Origin: RGIG4079 sp045637505
Lineage (GTDB): Bacteria > Bacteroidota > Bacteroidia > Bacteroidales > Muribaculaceae
Length of the DNA: 64,000 nucleotides
Direction of reading: 5' to 3'
Assembly: GCA_045637505.1 (NCBI GenBank)
Contig: JAZTZO010000048.1
Span: forward strand, 31,355 to 95,354
Translations under genes and position numbers: made by a program
Shown here: piece after piece, positions 1 through 8,013 of the stretch
How the letters are laid out: every line of letters begins with the position of its first letter
Position numbering within the stretch: position 1 is the stretch's first letter
The notes under the pieces: generated by a model
What the model saw: only the letters and a program-made list of their open reading frames with translations
Told to the model about the DNA's origin: nothing
Databases searched by the model: none

Positions 1-1238
1 TATTTTTGAGGCATATATACAAGGGTTGAGCAACTGTTTGCGTCAAATATCTCACTTGCAACTCTTGCAATGTCATCGACCGTTACTTTGCGATAGCGCT
101 CTACTATTCCATTGGCATCTTCATTGTGCATCACATAGTTGGCGAGCGATTGGGCTTTTGCCAAAAATCCCATGCTTGAGAATGTGAAGTTCGACTCAAA
201 TCGATTGATAGTACGAGTCAATTCATATTGACTCACATCGCCATCGATGAGTTTTTGCACCTCGCTCATTATTAATTCGTTGGCCATTTCTATGGTCTTC
301 ATGTCGTTATTGGCAACACGGCTGTTGAGCATCAAAAAACCAGGCTCATCACTGCCTATTATTGACGCATCGATTTCGGTAAACACACCTGTTTTCATGA
401 GCAAATTGCGGTAAAAACGCGATGAACGACCCGAGGCCAATAGGTCGGTGATTATGTCGCATTCGATATAGTTGGGTTCTCCATATGCAGGCATTCGATA
501 AGCTTTAACCATTGCCAATTGTGGTACATTGCCACTCACCTCAAGATAGCGAGGCTCGGTTTGTGCTGGCTCTGAAGGGTAGGTGCGTTGTGTGACATTG
601 CGACGCTCAATGGGACCAAACCACTTTTCGGCCAATCGGCGGGTGTCGTCGAGCGAGATATTGCCCGATACCGATAGCACTGCGTTATTGGGTGCATAGT
701 GACTATAAAAAAACTCGCGTACATCATCTTGAGTAACCTTCTCTATGTGCGCTATCTCTTTGCCTATCACGGGAAAACGATAGGGGTGTTGCTTGTAAAT
801 CATTGCTCGCAAGTGGTGACTCATGTCGCCATAAGGACGGTTTAAGCATGTCTGTTTAAACTCCTCAATCACCACATGGCGTTGCACTTCGAGCGCTTTG
901 TCGCTAAATGCGAGAGCAAGCATTCTGTCGCTTTCTACCCAAAACGCAGTTTCCACATTTTGTGCCGGCACTATGTCATAAAAATTGGTGTAATCGTTGC
1001 TTGTCCACGCATTGTTCATCCCTCCGGCATTCTCTATTGCGCCATCAAAGTCGGGAATATTTACCGATCCACCAAACATTAAATGCTCAAACAAGTGAGC
1101 CATACCGGTCAACTCGGGCGATTCGTCGCGAGCTCCCACATTATACATTACATTAAGTGCCACCATTGCAGTGGCACCATCGTAGTTATGCACTACTCTC
1201 AACCCATTGTCGAGAGTGAATGTTGAATATTCAATCAT
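1..1238 (-). CDS. M16 family zinc peptidase (3' end cut by window edge)
   Basis: Zinc metallopeptidase of the M16 (pitrilysin/processing peptidase) family. Reading the minus strand from ATG at 1238 gives an open frame of about 412 codons to the window edge, beginning MIEYSTFTLDNGLRVV. The inverted zinc motif HxxEH is at residues 48-52 (HLFEH), followed by the usual GG and the downstream VVIEEF segment that carries the third zinc ligand. Family members of this type are about 410-440 residues, so only a few C-terminal residues are probably missing. There is no signal peptide, so it is probably cytoplasmic. Its ATG overlaps the TGA of the upstream cyclophilin gene by four bases, which indicates translational coupling in one operon. 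The family call is firm; the substrate is unknown. Confidence 0.9.
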   Translation of the reverse strand, partial: MIEYSTFTLDNGLRVVHNYDGATAMVALNVMYNVGARDESPELTGMAHLFEHLMFGGSVNIPDFDGAIENAGGMNNAWTSNDYTNFYDIVPAQNVETAFWVESDRMLALAFSDKALEVQRHVVIEEFKQTCLNRPYGDMSHHLRAMIYKQHPYRFPVIGKEIAHIEKVTQDDVREFFYSHYAPNNAVLSVSGNISLDDTRRLAEKWFGPIERRNVTQRTYPSEPAQTEPRYLEVSGNVPQLAMVKAYRMPAYGEPNYIECDIITDLLASGRSSRFYRNLLMKTGVFTEIDASIIGSDEPGFLMLNSRVANNDMKTIEMANELIMSEVQKLIDGDVSQYELTRTINRFESNFTFSSMGFLAKAQSLANYVMHNEDANGIVERYRKVTVDDIARVASEIFDANSCSTLVYMPQK

Positions 1239-2095
1239 TTAATAACTTTCATTGAAATTATTTTGATATCCTCTTTAGGACGGTCTTGTGCACCGGTGGC
1301 AGTTGTCTCGATTTTAGCTACAACATCCATCCCTTCAACTACTTCGCCAAATACGGTGTATGTGCCATCGAGGTGAGGTGTTCCACCTACGGTAGTATAG
1401 GCTTCGCGTTGTGCGTCGGTGAGTTTTACGGGATTTTTTGCTGCTTCGGCTTCGGTTTTCTTTACCAATTCATCTTGAAGTGCTTGCAATCCTGCTTGGT
1501 CGCGATTGCGACGCATAGCCATGATTGAGTCGCGATGTTGCTTTGCAAGGTCGTTGAAGATTGTTTGCATTTGTTGCATTTGCAATTGTTTTTCCATTTG
1601 ACCGAGTTGGCCGGCATTGTAAACTTTACCAGTTACAATATAGAATTGAGAACCCGATGAACGACGGTCGGGGTTCACTTCATCACCTTGACGAGCAGCT
1701 GCAAGTGCGCCACGCTTGTGGAAAAATTGAGGATAAACGATTTCGGCATCAATGTCATATCCAGGGCCGCCAGCTCCGAGCATCTTTCCGGCAGGAGCGC
1801 CTTTTGATTCGGGATCACCTGTTTGAATCATAAATTTATTTATTACACGATGAAACAATACATCGTTATAAAAACCATCATTTACGAGTTTAAGGAAGTT
1901 GTCACGATGTTTAGGAGTCTCTCCATAGAGGCGAATAGTGATATCACCTACCGATGTTTTAATTTCAACCAACGCATCGCCGGTTACTTGTGCTGTTTGA
2001 TTTTCCATTGTTATATTTTTGTTTTTTTGTGCTATTGCTATCGACGACATTAGCGCAAATGCCATCACAATAATTATTATTTTCTTCATCTTCAT
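1235..2095 (-). CDS. Exported cyclophilin-type peptidyl-prolyl isomerase
   Basis: Catalyses cis-trans isomerisation of prolyl bonds, probably in the periplasm. The 286-residue product has a signal peptide (residues 1-22, ending SIAIAQ) and a cyclophilin fold from about 45. Diagnostic segments are FHRVINKFMIQTGDP, the GSQFYIVTG strand and, near the end, LDGTYTVFGEVVEGMDVV. A charged, glutamine-rich insertion at about 155-225 separates the two halves of the domain, as in other Bacteroidetes exported cyclophilins. An alternative start two codons in (2089) is possible. It lies between an unrecognised 123-residue gene and the M16 peptidase, all in one direction, so the three probably form an operon linked to protein folding or turnover. 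Confidence 0.92.
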   Translation of the reverse strand: MKMKKIIIIVMAFALMSSIAIAQKNKNITMENQTAQVTGDALVEIKTSVGDITIRLYGETPKHRDNFLKLVNDGFYNDVLFHRVINKFMIQTGDPESKGAPAGKMLGAGGPGYDIDAEIVYPQFFHKRGALAAARQGDEVNPDRRSSGSQFYIVTGKVYNAGQLGQMEKQLQMQQMQTIFNDLAKQHRDSIMAMRRNRDQAGLQALQDELVKKTEAEAAKNPVKLTDAQREAYTTVGGTPHLDGTYTVFGEVVEGMDVVAKIETTATGAQDRPKEDIKIISMKVIK

Positions 2096-2107
2096 GTATA
2101 TGTTTTT

Positions 2108-2479
2108 TTACATGCCTGTGGGGTACAAGCGCTTATAGATGCGACGGAAATTATCATCTTTATTGAGCTCATCTACTCGTTGAGCATAGTCGGCTCCCCA
2201 TATGCCTTGAATCAAATCGGGCATATAACGATGTTCTCTATCTTTTTCAATAACCGAGGCAATTAATTGCGAAATATATTTTTCATACTTCGTTGCATCT
2301 ATTGCATAAAGATAGCGCGCAGCACTTGCTACAAACTGCCCCGACAAATCTACTTTAATCATATTTGCCACTAAAAAGTCCATATCTTCATCACACGAAT
2401 CTATATTATTGGCAATATATTCATAGGTCAAAAGCCCATCGGGGTCTTTTTCTAACTTATTTTTAATATCTACATCCAT
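2108..2479 (-). CDS. Conserved-looking small cytoplasmic protein, function unknown
   Basis: I do not recognise this 123-residue protein. It has no signal peptide or membrane segment and is acidic and mostly helical in appearance, with the segment EYIANNIDSCDEDMDFLVAN near the start and a Tyr/Arg-rich C-terminus (RRIYKRLYPTGM). It reads like a small all-alpha domain, possibly a scaffold or adaptor. It is the first gene of a run with the cyclophilin (12-base gap) and the M16 peptidase and lies just below a good -7 box at 2527-2534. Coding status is supported by codon pattern and operon position; no function is assigned. Confidence 0.7.
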   Translation of the reverse strand: MDVDIKNKLEKDPDGLLTYEYIANNIDSCDEDMDFLVANMIKVDLSGQFVASAARYLYAIDATKYEKYISQLIASVIEKDREHRYMPDLIQGIWGADYAQRVDELNKDDNFRRIYKRLYPTGM

Positions 2480-2526
2480 AGTGTATATTATATGAGGGTA
2501 TATCTATTTTTATAGTTCTGTTATTG

Positions 2527-2534
2527 CAAAGATA
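2527..2534 (-). promoter_or_regulatory. Bacteroidetes -7 box for the 123-aa/cyclophilin/M16 operon
   Basis: The minus strand reads TATCTTTG, matching TAnnTTTG, 48 bases above the ATG at 2479. No clear TTTG -33 element is seen. Confidence 0.55.
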
Positions 2535-2601
2535 GCAATATCAATTCATAAATCATAATGCCCGTTGTATATTTTTTTTACCCCTCTATGCAACTAATCA
2601 T

Positions 2602-2609
2602 TAATTTTG
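2602..2609 (+). promoter_or_regulatory. Bacteroidetes -7 box for the ECF sigma operon
   Basis: TAATTTTG matches TAnnTTTG 52 bases upstream of the sigma factor ATG. The -33 region is only a T-run. Confidence 0.45.
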
Positions 2610-2660
2610 TAGTCTTATTAAATGTATTCAATTAAGATAATACAATTATAAACGATTGAA

Positions 2661-3155
2661 ATGAAACATTACGACGCTGATAAACGAAAACTTTTTGAGC
2701 AATGCACGGCTCAATATAGCACGCTCATTAACAAAGTGTGTTATATGTATGCCTCCGACATTGACAATTTCAATGACTTGCGACAAGAGGTGCTCATCAA
2801 TGTGTGGCAAGGGATTGACAACTTTGAACAACGAGCCAAATTGTCAACTTGGATATATCGTGTGAGTCTTAACACATGCATAACCTATACCAATAAGGAA
2901 CAAAAATTCTCTTCACACGATGAACTCTCCGACAATCTTTATGCTTTTGATGATTCACAAGAGCATATGCTTCAACTCAAGGAGATGTATCAACTCATCG
3001 ATCGCCTAAATCGACTCGACAAGGCATTAATACTATTGTGGCTCGATGAGGTTCCCTATGAAGAGATAGGCTCGATTATGGGAATAAGTCGCAACAATGT
3101 GGCATCGCGATTGCGCCGTGCCAAAGAAAAACTCACTAATATGGCTAACTCTTAA
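2661..3155 (+). CDS. ECF-type RNA polymerase sigma factor
   Basis: Extracytoplasmic-function sigma factor of 164 residues, directing RNA polymerase to a dedicated promoter set. Region 2 spans about residues 12-80 (DLRQEVLINVWQGIDNF then LSTWIYRVSLNTC, the -10 recognition part). Region 4 spans about 105-160, with a helix-turn-helix in YEEIGSIMGISRNNVASRLR. Length and two-domain architecture are normal for ECF factors. The next gene begins 11 bases later and encodes a membrane protein with an N-terminal coiled-coil, a likely partner that holds or releases the sigma factor. No regulon can be seen here. Confidence 0.93.
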   Translation: MKHYDADKRKLFEQCTAQYSTLINKVCYMYASDIDNFNDLRQEVLINVWQGIDNFEQRAKLSTWIYRVSLNTCITYTNKEQKFSSHDELSDNLYAFDDSQEHMLQLKEMYQLIDRLNRLDKALILLWLDEVPYEEIGSIMGISRNNVASRLRRAKEKLTNMANS

Positions 3156-3166
3156 CTCAATTAATT

Positions 3167-3745
3167 ATGGAACTCGATGAACTAAAAAATAAATGGAAAC
3201 AACTTGACGACCACATAAAAAGTCAAGATGAAAAAATACAACGCCTCACCGACCAAGTTATTGCTGGCAAAGTAAAATCACCACTCACAACCTTGCGCCG
3301 TCATTGCCTCATTGGCGCCATCTTTGTGCCTTTCATGCTCCCATTCTTCTTTTGGGCTTATAGCTTTGTGGGGTTGACTTGTGGCGAATCTCAAAAACTT
3401 CTTCTCTACACTTTGACATGGATTTTTGTGGGATTCACCTTCGTGCGCGAACTATATTTTGTGTTTGAGCTCAAAAAAATCAACATGAGCAAAGCTTCGG
3501 CTATTGAATCGCTTAAACGCACCATTAAGTTTCGCCAACATTATAAATGGGGCGTGACTATCGACCTATTTATTGGTATCGCATTCCTCATAGTTGTCTT
3601 TGCTTCAATGAACGAGCAATTTATGTATGGAGGCATTATTGGAGGCGTTATCGGAGGTGTTGTAGGAGCTAAAATGTGGCGATTCTATAACCGCACCATC
3701 AACAACCTCGAATCGGCCCTCCGCGAATGGAACGAAGAAGATTGA
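3167..3745 (+). CDS. Four-helix membrane protein, probable ECF sigma partner
   Basis: The 192-residue product starts with a charged coiled-coil (residues 1-35, LDELKNKWKQLDDHIKSQ) followed by four hydrophobic segments at about 45-70, 78-102, 127-147 and 150-168. The last is glycine-rich (GGIIGGVIGGVVG). It follows the ECF sigma gene by 11 bases, so the two are co-transcribed. Similar coiled-coil plus membrane proteins sit after ECF sigma genes in other Bacteroidales, which suggests an anti-sigma or signal-receiving role; this is inference from context. There is no zinc-binding anti-sigma motif and no FecR domain. Confidence 0.75.
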   Translation: MELDELKNKWKQLDDHIKSQDEKIQRLTDQVIAGKVKSPLTTLRRHCLIGAIFVPFMLPFFFWAYSFVGLTCGESQKLLLYTLTWIFVGFTFVRELYFVFELKKINMSKASAIESLKRTIKFRQHYKWGVTIDLFIGIAFLIVVFASMNEQFMYGGIIGGVIGGVVGAKMWRFYNRTINNLESALREWNEED

Positions 3746-3789
3746 AATAATCCTTAAATTATAGGAAAACTCCAAAAATGACCAATTTA

Positions 3790-3821
3790 TTTGCTTGAAA
3801 AGGTCCGATTTAATACTTTTG
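3790..3821 (+). promoter_or_regulatory. Complete Bacteroidetes promoter for the 270-aa orphan gene
   Basis: TTTG at 3790-3793 and TACTTTTG at 3814-3821 are separated by 20 bases, the consensus spacing. The ATG is at 3862. Confidence 0.65.
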
Positions 3822-3861
3822 TGCAAAGTATTTAAATACTAACTTTTAAATCTCAAAAACT

Positions 3862-4674
3862 ATGGGTTGGGATGTCGTACAAATTGGATTAAATCATAAT
3901 TTACCAGTTGAAGATCCTTTTGAAACAGCTAAAGAAGTTGCTAAAAGAATGAATCGCAACATCAAGCTCGGCTATATGAAGAAGTATGAGTATGATGTGG
4001 ATAATAATGTTGTATATTATTCCAATGACTTTTCTTTTGTAGAACTCGGGAATTTTGACATAGATGATTCCAACGAGTATCTGCGAATGGAAGTTCGCGA
4101 TTATCAGGCTAATCAAATATTAAAAACAGTAGGTATTGATAACATACGCATCGCTGCAACCAAAAATGATATAGGGAAAATGCTTCTTAGTGACATAGAA
4201 GAGGACCCATATTCATTGTATAAAATAAACGGGGGCTCTGAAAATTTCACAATTTTTAAAGAAAATGTAGAACTTTGGGTAGATATATTCGGTAGATGGT
4301 CTTGTTGGGAAAGTGCATTCTATAGCCAGGACTCTCAAGATATCGACTGGTTGCGCGATTATCGCATAAAAATATATAATCAAGCTCAAATGTTTGGCTG
4401 TAATGAAGTAATAATTTGCGCTGATCAAGGTCCGGGAGAGTTTATATTGGATAAAAGAAATTATTCGTCAAATTTGTTAAAGGAATATGTCCGTTCCTAC
4501 CAATATCTTAAAGATTACAATACAGTAACCAATGAATTAGATGAAGAAGAATGGGAAAAGCATGCAAAACATATTTCGTTTGCATCCTTCTTTAAAAATG
4601 AGGTAGTTTTAAATGAAGGTGATTTTATAGAGGTTATCTTCGACGACTTTAGCGACTTAAAGGAGACTCTTTAA
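3862..4674 (+). CDS. Orphan 270-residue protein, function unknown
   Basis: I do not recognise this protein. It is cytoplasmic (no signal peptide, no membrane segment), acidic and rich in Asp, Glu, Tyr and Trp. Notable stretches are an N-terminal MGWDVVQIGLNHNLP, a central WVDIFGRWSCWESAFY and a C-terminal FIEVIFDDFSDLKETL. Composition is more A+T-rich than the neighbouring sigma operon. It is a single gene with its own consensus promoter (3790-3821) and its own terminator (4685-4724). Immunity or stress proteins of mobile origin can look like this, but nothing here proves that. Coding status is good; function unassigned. Confidence 0.75.
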   Translation: MGWDVVQIGLNHNLPVEDPFETAKEVAKRMNRNIKLGYMKKYEYDVDNNVVYYSNDFSFVELGNFDIDDSNEYLRMEVRDYQANQILKTVGIDNIRIAATKNDIGKMLLSDIEEDPYSLYKINGGSENFTIFKENVELWVDIFGRWSCWESAFYSQDSQDIDWLRDYRIKIYNQAQMFGCNEVIICADQGPGEFILDKRNYSSNLLKEYVRSYQYLKDYNTVTNELDEEEWEKHAKHISFASFFKNEVVLNEGDFIEVIFDDFSDLKETL

Positions 4675-4684
4675 TAAAATACCG

Positions 4685-4724
4685 AAAGTGAGATATGATG
4701 TTCTGAAAACGCTATCTCACTTTT
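4685..4724 (+). terminator. Terminator between the orphan gene and the convergent TonB-domain gene
   Basis: Perfect 11-base inverted repeat AAAGTGAGATA / TATCTCACTTT with a 17-base loop, followed by TTTT. The right arm overlaps the last codons of the convergent gene. Confidence 0.6.
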
Positions 4725-5169
4725 GAGTGTCCTCTTTGGGTAGTTTAAATGTTATTGGAAGCGTAAACCAACTTTCAGTAGGGATTCCATCCTTTAAGCT
4801 TTTCGCTGGGATAAAATTAGGCAATGATTTCACTATTCTCTCGGCCTCTTTGTCGAGAGATGGATGGCGGCCTCTTACTACTTTTACCGCACCTATTGAA
4901 CCATCAACTTCAACTTTAAACTGAATAACTACTCGTCCTTCAACCCCCTCGGCTTTTGCATCGGCTGGATATTGTAAATTATCTTTAATATACTTCATTA
5001 GAAGTGCCTCCCCTCCAGGATACATAGCTCGCTCATCATACTCTATAAACATATCAGGAGGGTTTTTAAAATTGGATTGCTGGATAGAATCACCCAACAT
5101 CGACTCGGCTATGGCTCCCACATTTAATGACACCACAACAAAACACAATAATATTAAGAATCTATTCAT
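4717..5169 (-). CDS. Periplasmic TonB C-terminal domain protein
   Basis: 150-residue exported protein with a signal peptide (residues 1-19, cleavage near VGA-IA) and a TonB C-terminal domain from about 50. The typical features are YPGGEALLMKYIKDNLQYPADAKAEGVEGRVVIQF and the closing TWFTLPITFKLP-like strand. It lacks the N-terminal membrane anchor and proline-rich spacer of a working TonB, so it probably binds partners in the periplasm rather than coupling energy. It starts 15 bases after the CPA2 antiporter gene and is probably co-transcribed with it; why the two are linked is unknown. Confidence 0.85.
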   Translation of the reverse strand: MNRFLILLCFVVVSLNVGAIAESMLGDSIQQSNFKNPPDMFIEYDERAMYPGGEALLMKYIKDNLQYPADAKAEGVEGRVVIQFKVEVDGSIGAVKVVRGRHPSLDKEAERIVKSLPNFIPAKSLKDGIPTESWFTLPITFKLPKEDTQK

Positions 5170-5184
5170 CTCTCTATTATTTTT

Positions 5185-7368
5185 TTACAACTCAATCTTC
5201 TTGCGATCTTTGCGTTTTGTGATATTTTTCTTCACTTGCACAAGTTTGCGATAGAGACCGTGGAGTTTAAACCACAATGGCGATGGCACAGAGTGAATGT
5301 CCGACGACATTGGGTCAACAAATGTGTTGATAGGCTCGGCTTGACCAAATTGTTCGGGATAGAGTACAATCAAGTTGTTGCGAGAAAAATATTTTTGCAA
5401 GAAGCCAGGTATGTCGGCCATGTCATTATTGTGTGACACCGACGATTCACGAGCCGATACCAATATAAACAAGTCGTCATCGAGAATGCGATTTGATAGC
5501 AACACAAAGTCTTCCCATTGCTCCACATCGCGATACTCGTGGCGTATGTCGTAGCGACCACGATGATAAACACTTCTAATGAGTGGTTGTGTTTCGGGGT
5601 GACAGCAGAAGATCACTTTGCACCCAATTTCGCGAGCGAGATTGCCTATCGCTCTCACCCAACGGCTAAATCCTGTCTCAAATTGAGCCATTGGTGGCAC
5701 TGCAACCACGATGCGTGTCACAGTATTTACAGGGATAAAGCAACGAGTCATCACCACCATTTGGTTGGTAGCCTTGAGCAACTGTTCGATTTTTGCGCCA
5801 AAGAAACTGTCGATAACCGTAGCTTTGCGGTGCATACCTATAATCACATCGGTGATGTCGCGCTCTTCAATGGCATTTATCAATCCAGCCACTGTGTTGA
5901 TGTCATATCGTTCGATAGGGGTAACCTCGGCATCAACGCTCGACGCCGATTTTACTGCAATCTCAAGCGCATTGCGTCCAATGGTGCGCGAAGCCACCGA
6001 ATTGTCGTTGCGCACATGAATGGCATATATATCGGTTTTGCGGCGTGGATTTCGTAGCAATAAAGCCAGTTCGGTGAGCGATTGAGCGGTGATGGGGTTA
6101 GCCACCGGGATGAGGATTTTTGTTTCGCGTTTCGAGTCGCCAGCTTCGGCCGTTCCTTCATCGGTGAGCATCTCAATCCTCATTTTCGAGGCAGCGCGAG
6201 CAGTTACAATAGGCGCAATGGCACACGACACAAGAATCATGAGCACCGTGCCGTTGAGTATTGTTTCATCCATCATGCGACTGCCATCGGGCATCACCAT
6301 GTTGTAACCTATCGTCACCACGGCAAGAGCTACGGCAGTGTGAGCAGTCGTTAGCCCAAACATCATTTTTCGTGCCACGCCCTTCATGCCATATATTTTT
6401 TGTGCTATCCATGCAGCAATCCATTTGCCTATCACAGCCACAATAATCATGTTGGCTGCCACATATAGTGTGTTGACATTCGACACCACTTTCACATCAA
6501 TCATCATGCCCACACCTATCAAGAAGTAGGGGATAAACAATGCGTTGCCAAGAAACTCAATGCGACTCATCAATGGCGATGCGTTGGGCACATATCGGTT
6601 CAATACCAGTCCGGCAAAGAAGGCTCCGAGCACTGCTTCGAGCTCGATTATTTGTGCAAACCACGATGCCAAAAACACCATTGCCATCACAAAAATATAT
6701 TGAGTCACATTGTCGCTATAGTTTTTGAAAAACCATCGTGTGATGCGTGGATAGGTGTAGAGAATCACTACGCAATATATCGCCAACTCGAGCAATAATC
6801 GTAGCAAGTCGCCCCAAGCAAACTCGCCTGTGCGATGCACATTCATCGCTCCGGCAAGCACAAGCAACGCCCCAATGACGGCGATAATCGTACCCACTAC
6901 GGCAATGAGCACGGCGGGATTTTTGGTTAGCCCAAATCGTGCTACGATAGGGTAGGATATTAATGTGTGTGAGGCATACATCGATGCGAGAAGTATCGAG
7001 GTTACCCAACTCATCTTCAAGATATACACACTTGCAAGTGTGCCCACAATCATTGGCAGTAAGAATGTGAGTAACCCAAACACCATTCCGCGCTTGAAAT
7101 TGCGCTTGAGGTGGAACATGTCAATCTCAATGCCGGCAAGGAACATGATATAAAGAATACCCACTTGCCCAAAAAGCTCAAAACTCATGTCACGAGCAAG
7201 TACATTCAACCCATGTGGGCCAATAGCCACACCGGCAACAATCAATCCTATGATATGGGGTATCTTAAACCTGTTGAGAACAACCGGCGACAGCAAAATT
7301 ATCACCAATACGATAAAAAATATCAGTACTGGGGAGGTTACAAGTGGTGCTGTGGCGGTTAATATCAT
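5185..7368 (-). CDS. CPA2-family cation:proton antiporter with C-terminal USP-like regions
   Basis: Inner-membrane sodium or potassium/proton antiporter of the KefB/NapA (CPA2) family, 727 residues. Residues 1-400 form about twelve hydrophobic helices, with PHIIGLIVAGVAIGPHGL near the start and the ELEAVLGAFFAGLVLNR segment of the transport core. After about residue 415 comes a soluble region resembling two universal-stress-protein units (TKILIPVANPITAQSL and TRIVVAVPPMAQFETGFS), a regulatory arrangement common in Bacteroidetes. There is no TrkA-N domain. The start is the ATG 32 bases below a -7 box at 7401-7408. The TonB-domain gene follows closely. Ion specificity is not visible. Confidence 0.9.
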   Translation of the reverse strand: MILTATAPLVTSPVLIFFIVLVIILLSPVVLNRFKIPHIIGLIVAGVAIGPHGLNVLARDMSFELFGQVGILYIMFLAGIEIDMFHLKRNFKRGMVFGLLTFLLPMIVGTLASVYILKMSWVTSILLASMYASHTLISYPIVARFGLTKNPAVLIAVVGTIIAVIGALLVLAGAMNVHRTGEFAWGDLLRLLLELAIYCVVILYTYPRITRWFFKNYSDNVTQYIFVMAMVFLASWFAQIIELEAVLGAFFAGLVLNRYVPNASPLMSRIEFLGNALFIPYFLIGVGMMIDVKVVSNVNTLYVAANMIIVAVIGKWIAAWIAQKIYGMKGVARKMMFGLTTAHTAVALAVVTIGYNMVMPDGSRMMDETILNGTVLMILVSCAIAPIVTARAASKMRIEMLTDEGTAEAGDSKRETKILIPVANPITAQSLTELALLLRNPRRKTDIYAIHVRNDNSVASRTIGRNALEIAVKSASSVDAEVTPIERYDINTVAGLINAIEERDITDVIIGMHRKATVIDSFFGAKIEQLLKATNQMVVMTRCFIPVNTVTRIVVAVPPMAQFETGFSRWVRAIGNLAREIGCKVIFCCHPETQPLIRSVYHRGRYDIRHEYRDVEQWEDFVLLSNRILDDDLFILVSARESSVSHNNDMADIPGFLQKYFSRNNLIVLYPEQFGQAEPINTFVDPMSSDIHSVPSPLWFKLHGLYRKLVQVKKNITKRKDRKKIEL

Positions 7369-7400
7369 GGTATTTTAAAGTGTTTTACGAGTTTCTTCTG

Positions 7401-7408
7401 CAAATTTA
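7401..7408 (-). promoter_or_regulatory. -7 box for the antiporter operon
   Basis: The minus strand reads TAAATTTG (TAnnTTTG), about 33 bases above the ATG at 7368. Confidence 0.45.
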
Positions 7409-7470
7409 ATCAATTATTCCTAATAAAGCAAAAATCGATTTATAGTTCATGAAAAAGGAGAATTTTGTTC

Positions 7471-7900
7471 ACACGCAAAAGGCGCAAGATAGTTGATAGT
7501 TGAAAGTTGAAAATTGAAAGTTATTCTCACGCGGAAAATACGGAAAAGCGCAGAGGGTTTTGGGACAGTTTTTTGACCACCTCCCGGCTTCGCCGTACTC
7601 CTCCTTTTCGGGGAATAGGAGGAGAGTTGTAGCTCACTCGTGAGCTCTGCGAGGTTCTCCTTTTCGGGGAATAGGAGAAGAATTGTAGCCTTGTGGGTGT
7701 TCTTTTTTAGACAGAAGGACAGAAGGAGCAGGTTGTTTTCACGCTGAAAAGCGCGGAAAGCCGCAGAGGTTTAAATTTTCAACACCCTATATCCCTTTCA
7801 GCGAATTTCAGCGATATCTGCGTGCAAATGTCAAACTCTGTGAGGGTCTCCTTTTCGGGGAATAGGAGAAGAATTGTGCCCCTTGTGGGCAAAATGTATC
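7471..7900. repeat. Intergenic repeat mosaic (heptad, CACGCTGAAA and hairpin families)
   Basis: This stretch of the 645-base gap between ansA and the antiporter holds no gene. It is a patchwork of short repeats. The heptad-like AGTTGAAAATTGAAAGTT (7505-7522) recurs exactly at 17980-17997. A TTCTCACGCGGAAAA... unit (7523 on) and a TTTTCACGCTGAAAA... unit (7734 on) belong to a family seen again at 17999 and 19056. A CTCCCGGCTTCGCCGTACTCC-type unit (7581-7601) recurs at 19147-19167 with one mismatch. A 21-base hairpin element (9-base stem, GGG loop) occurs three times at 7601-7621, 7657-7677 and 7848-7868. These look like dispersed noncoding repeats; the function is unknown. Confidence 0.75.
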
Positions 7901-7959
7901 GTTATGTTTTTTGTGGTGATAAGAGCCTTGTTTTTAACGGATTATCGTATTAATAATAC

Positions 7960-7988
7960 CACGCCCGATAGCATTGCTACTGGGCGTG
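7960..7988 (-). terminator. Probable terminator of the metG-ansA operon
   Basis: Inverted repeat CACGCCC...GGGCGTG with additional pairing (AGTAGCAATGCTAT region), 26 bases below the ansA stop on the minus strand. The following tract is A/T-rich rather than pure T. Confidence 0.5.
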
Positions 7989-8013
7989 AGGATTATATGT
8001 AGGAATGATTTTC

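Noticed and set aside
5518..6057. 179-residue plus-strand frame inside the antiporter gene
   Set aside because: Antisense shadow of a well-supported gene; no start context or family.
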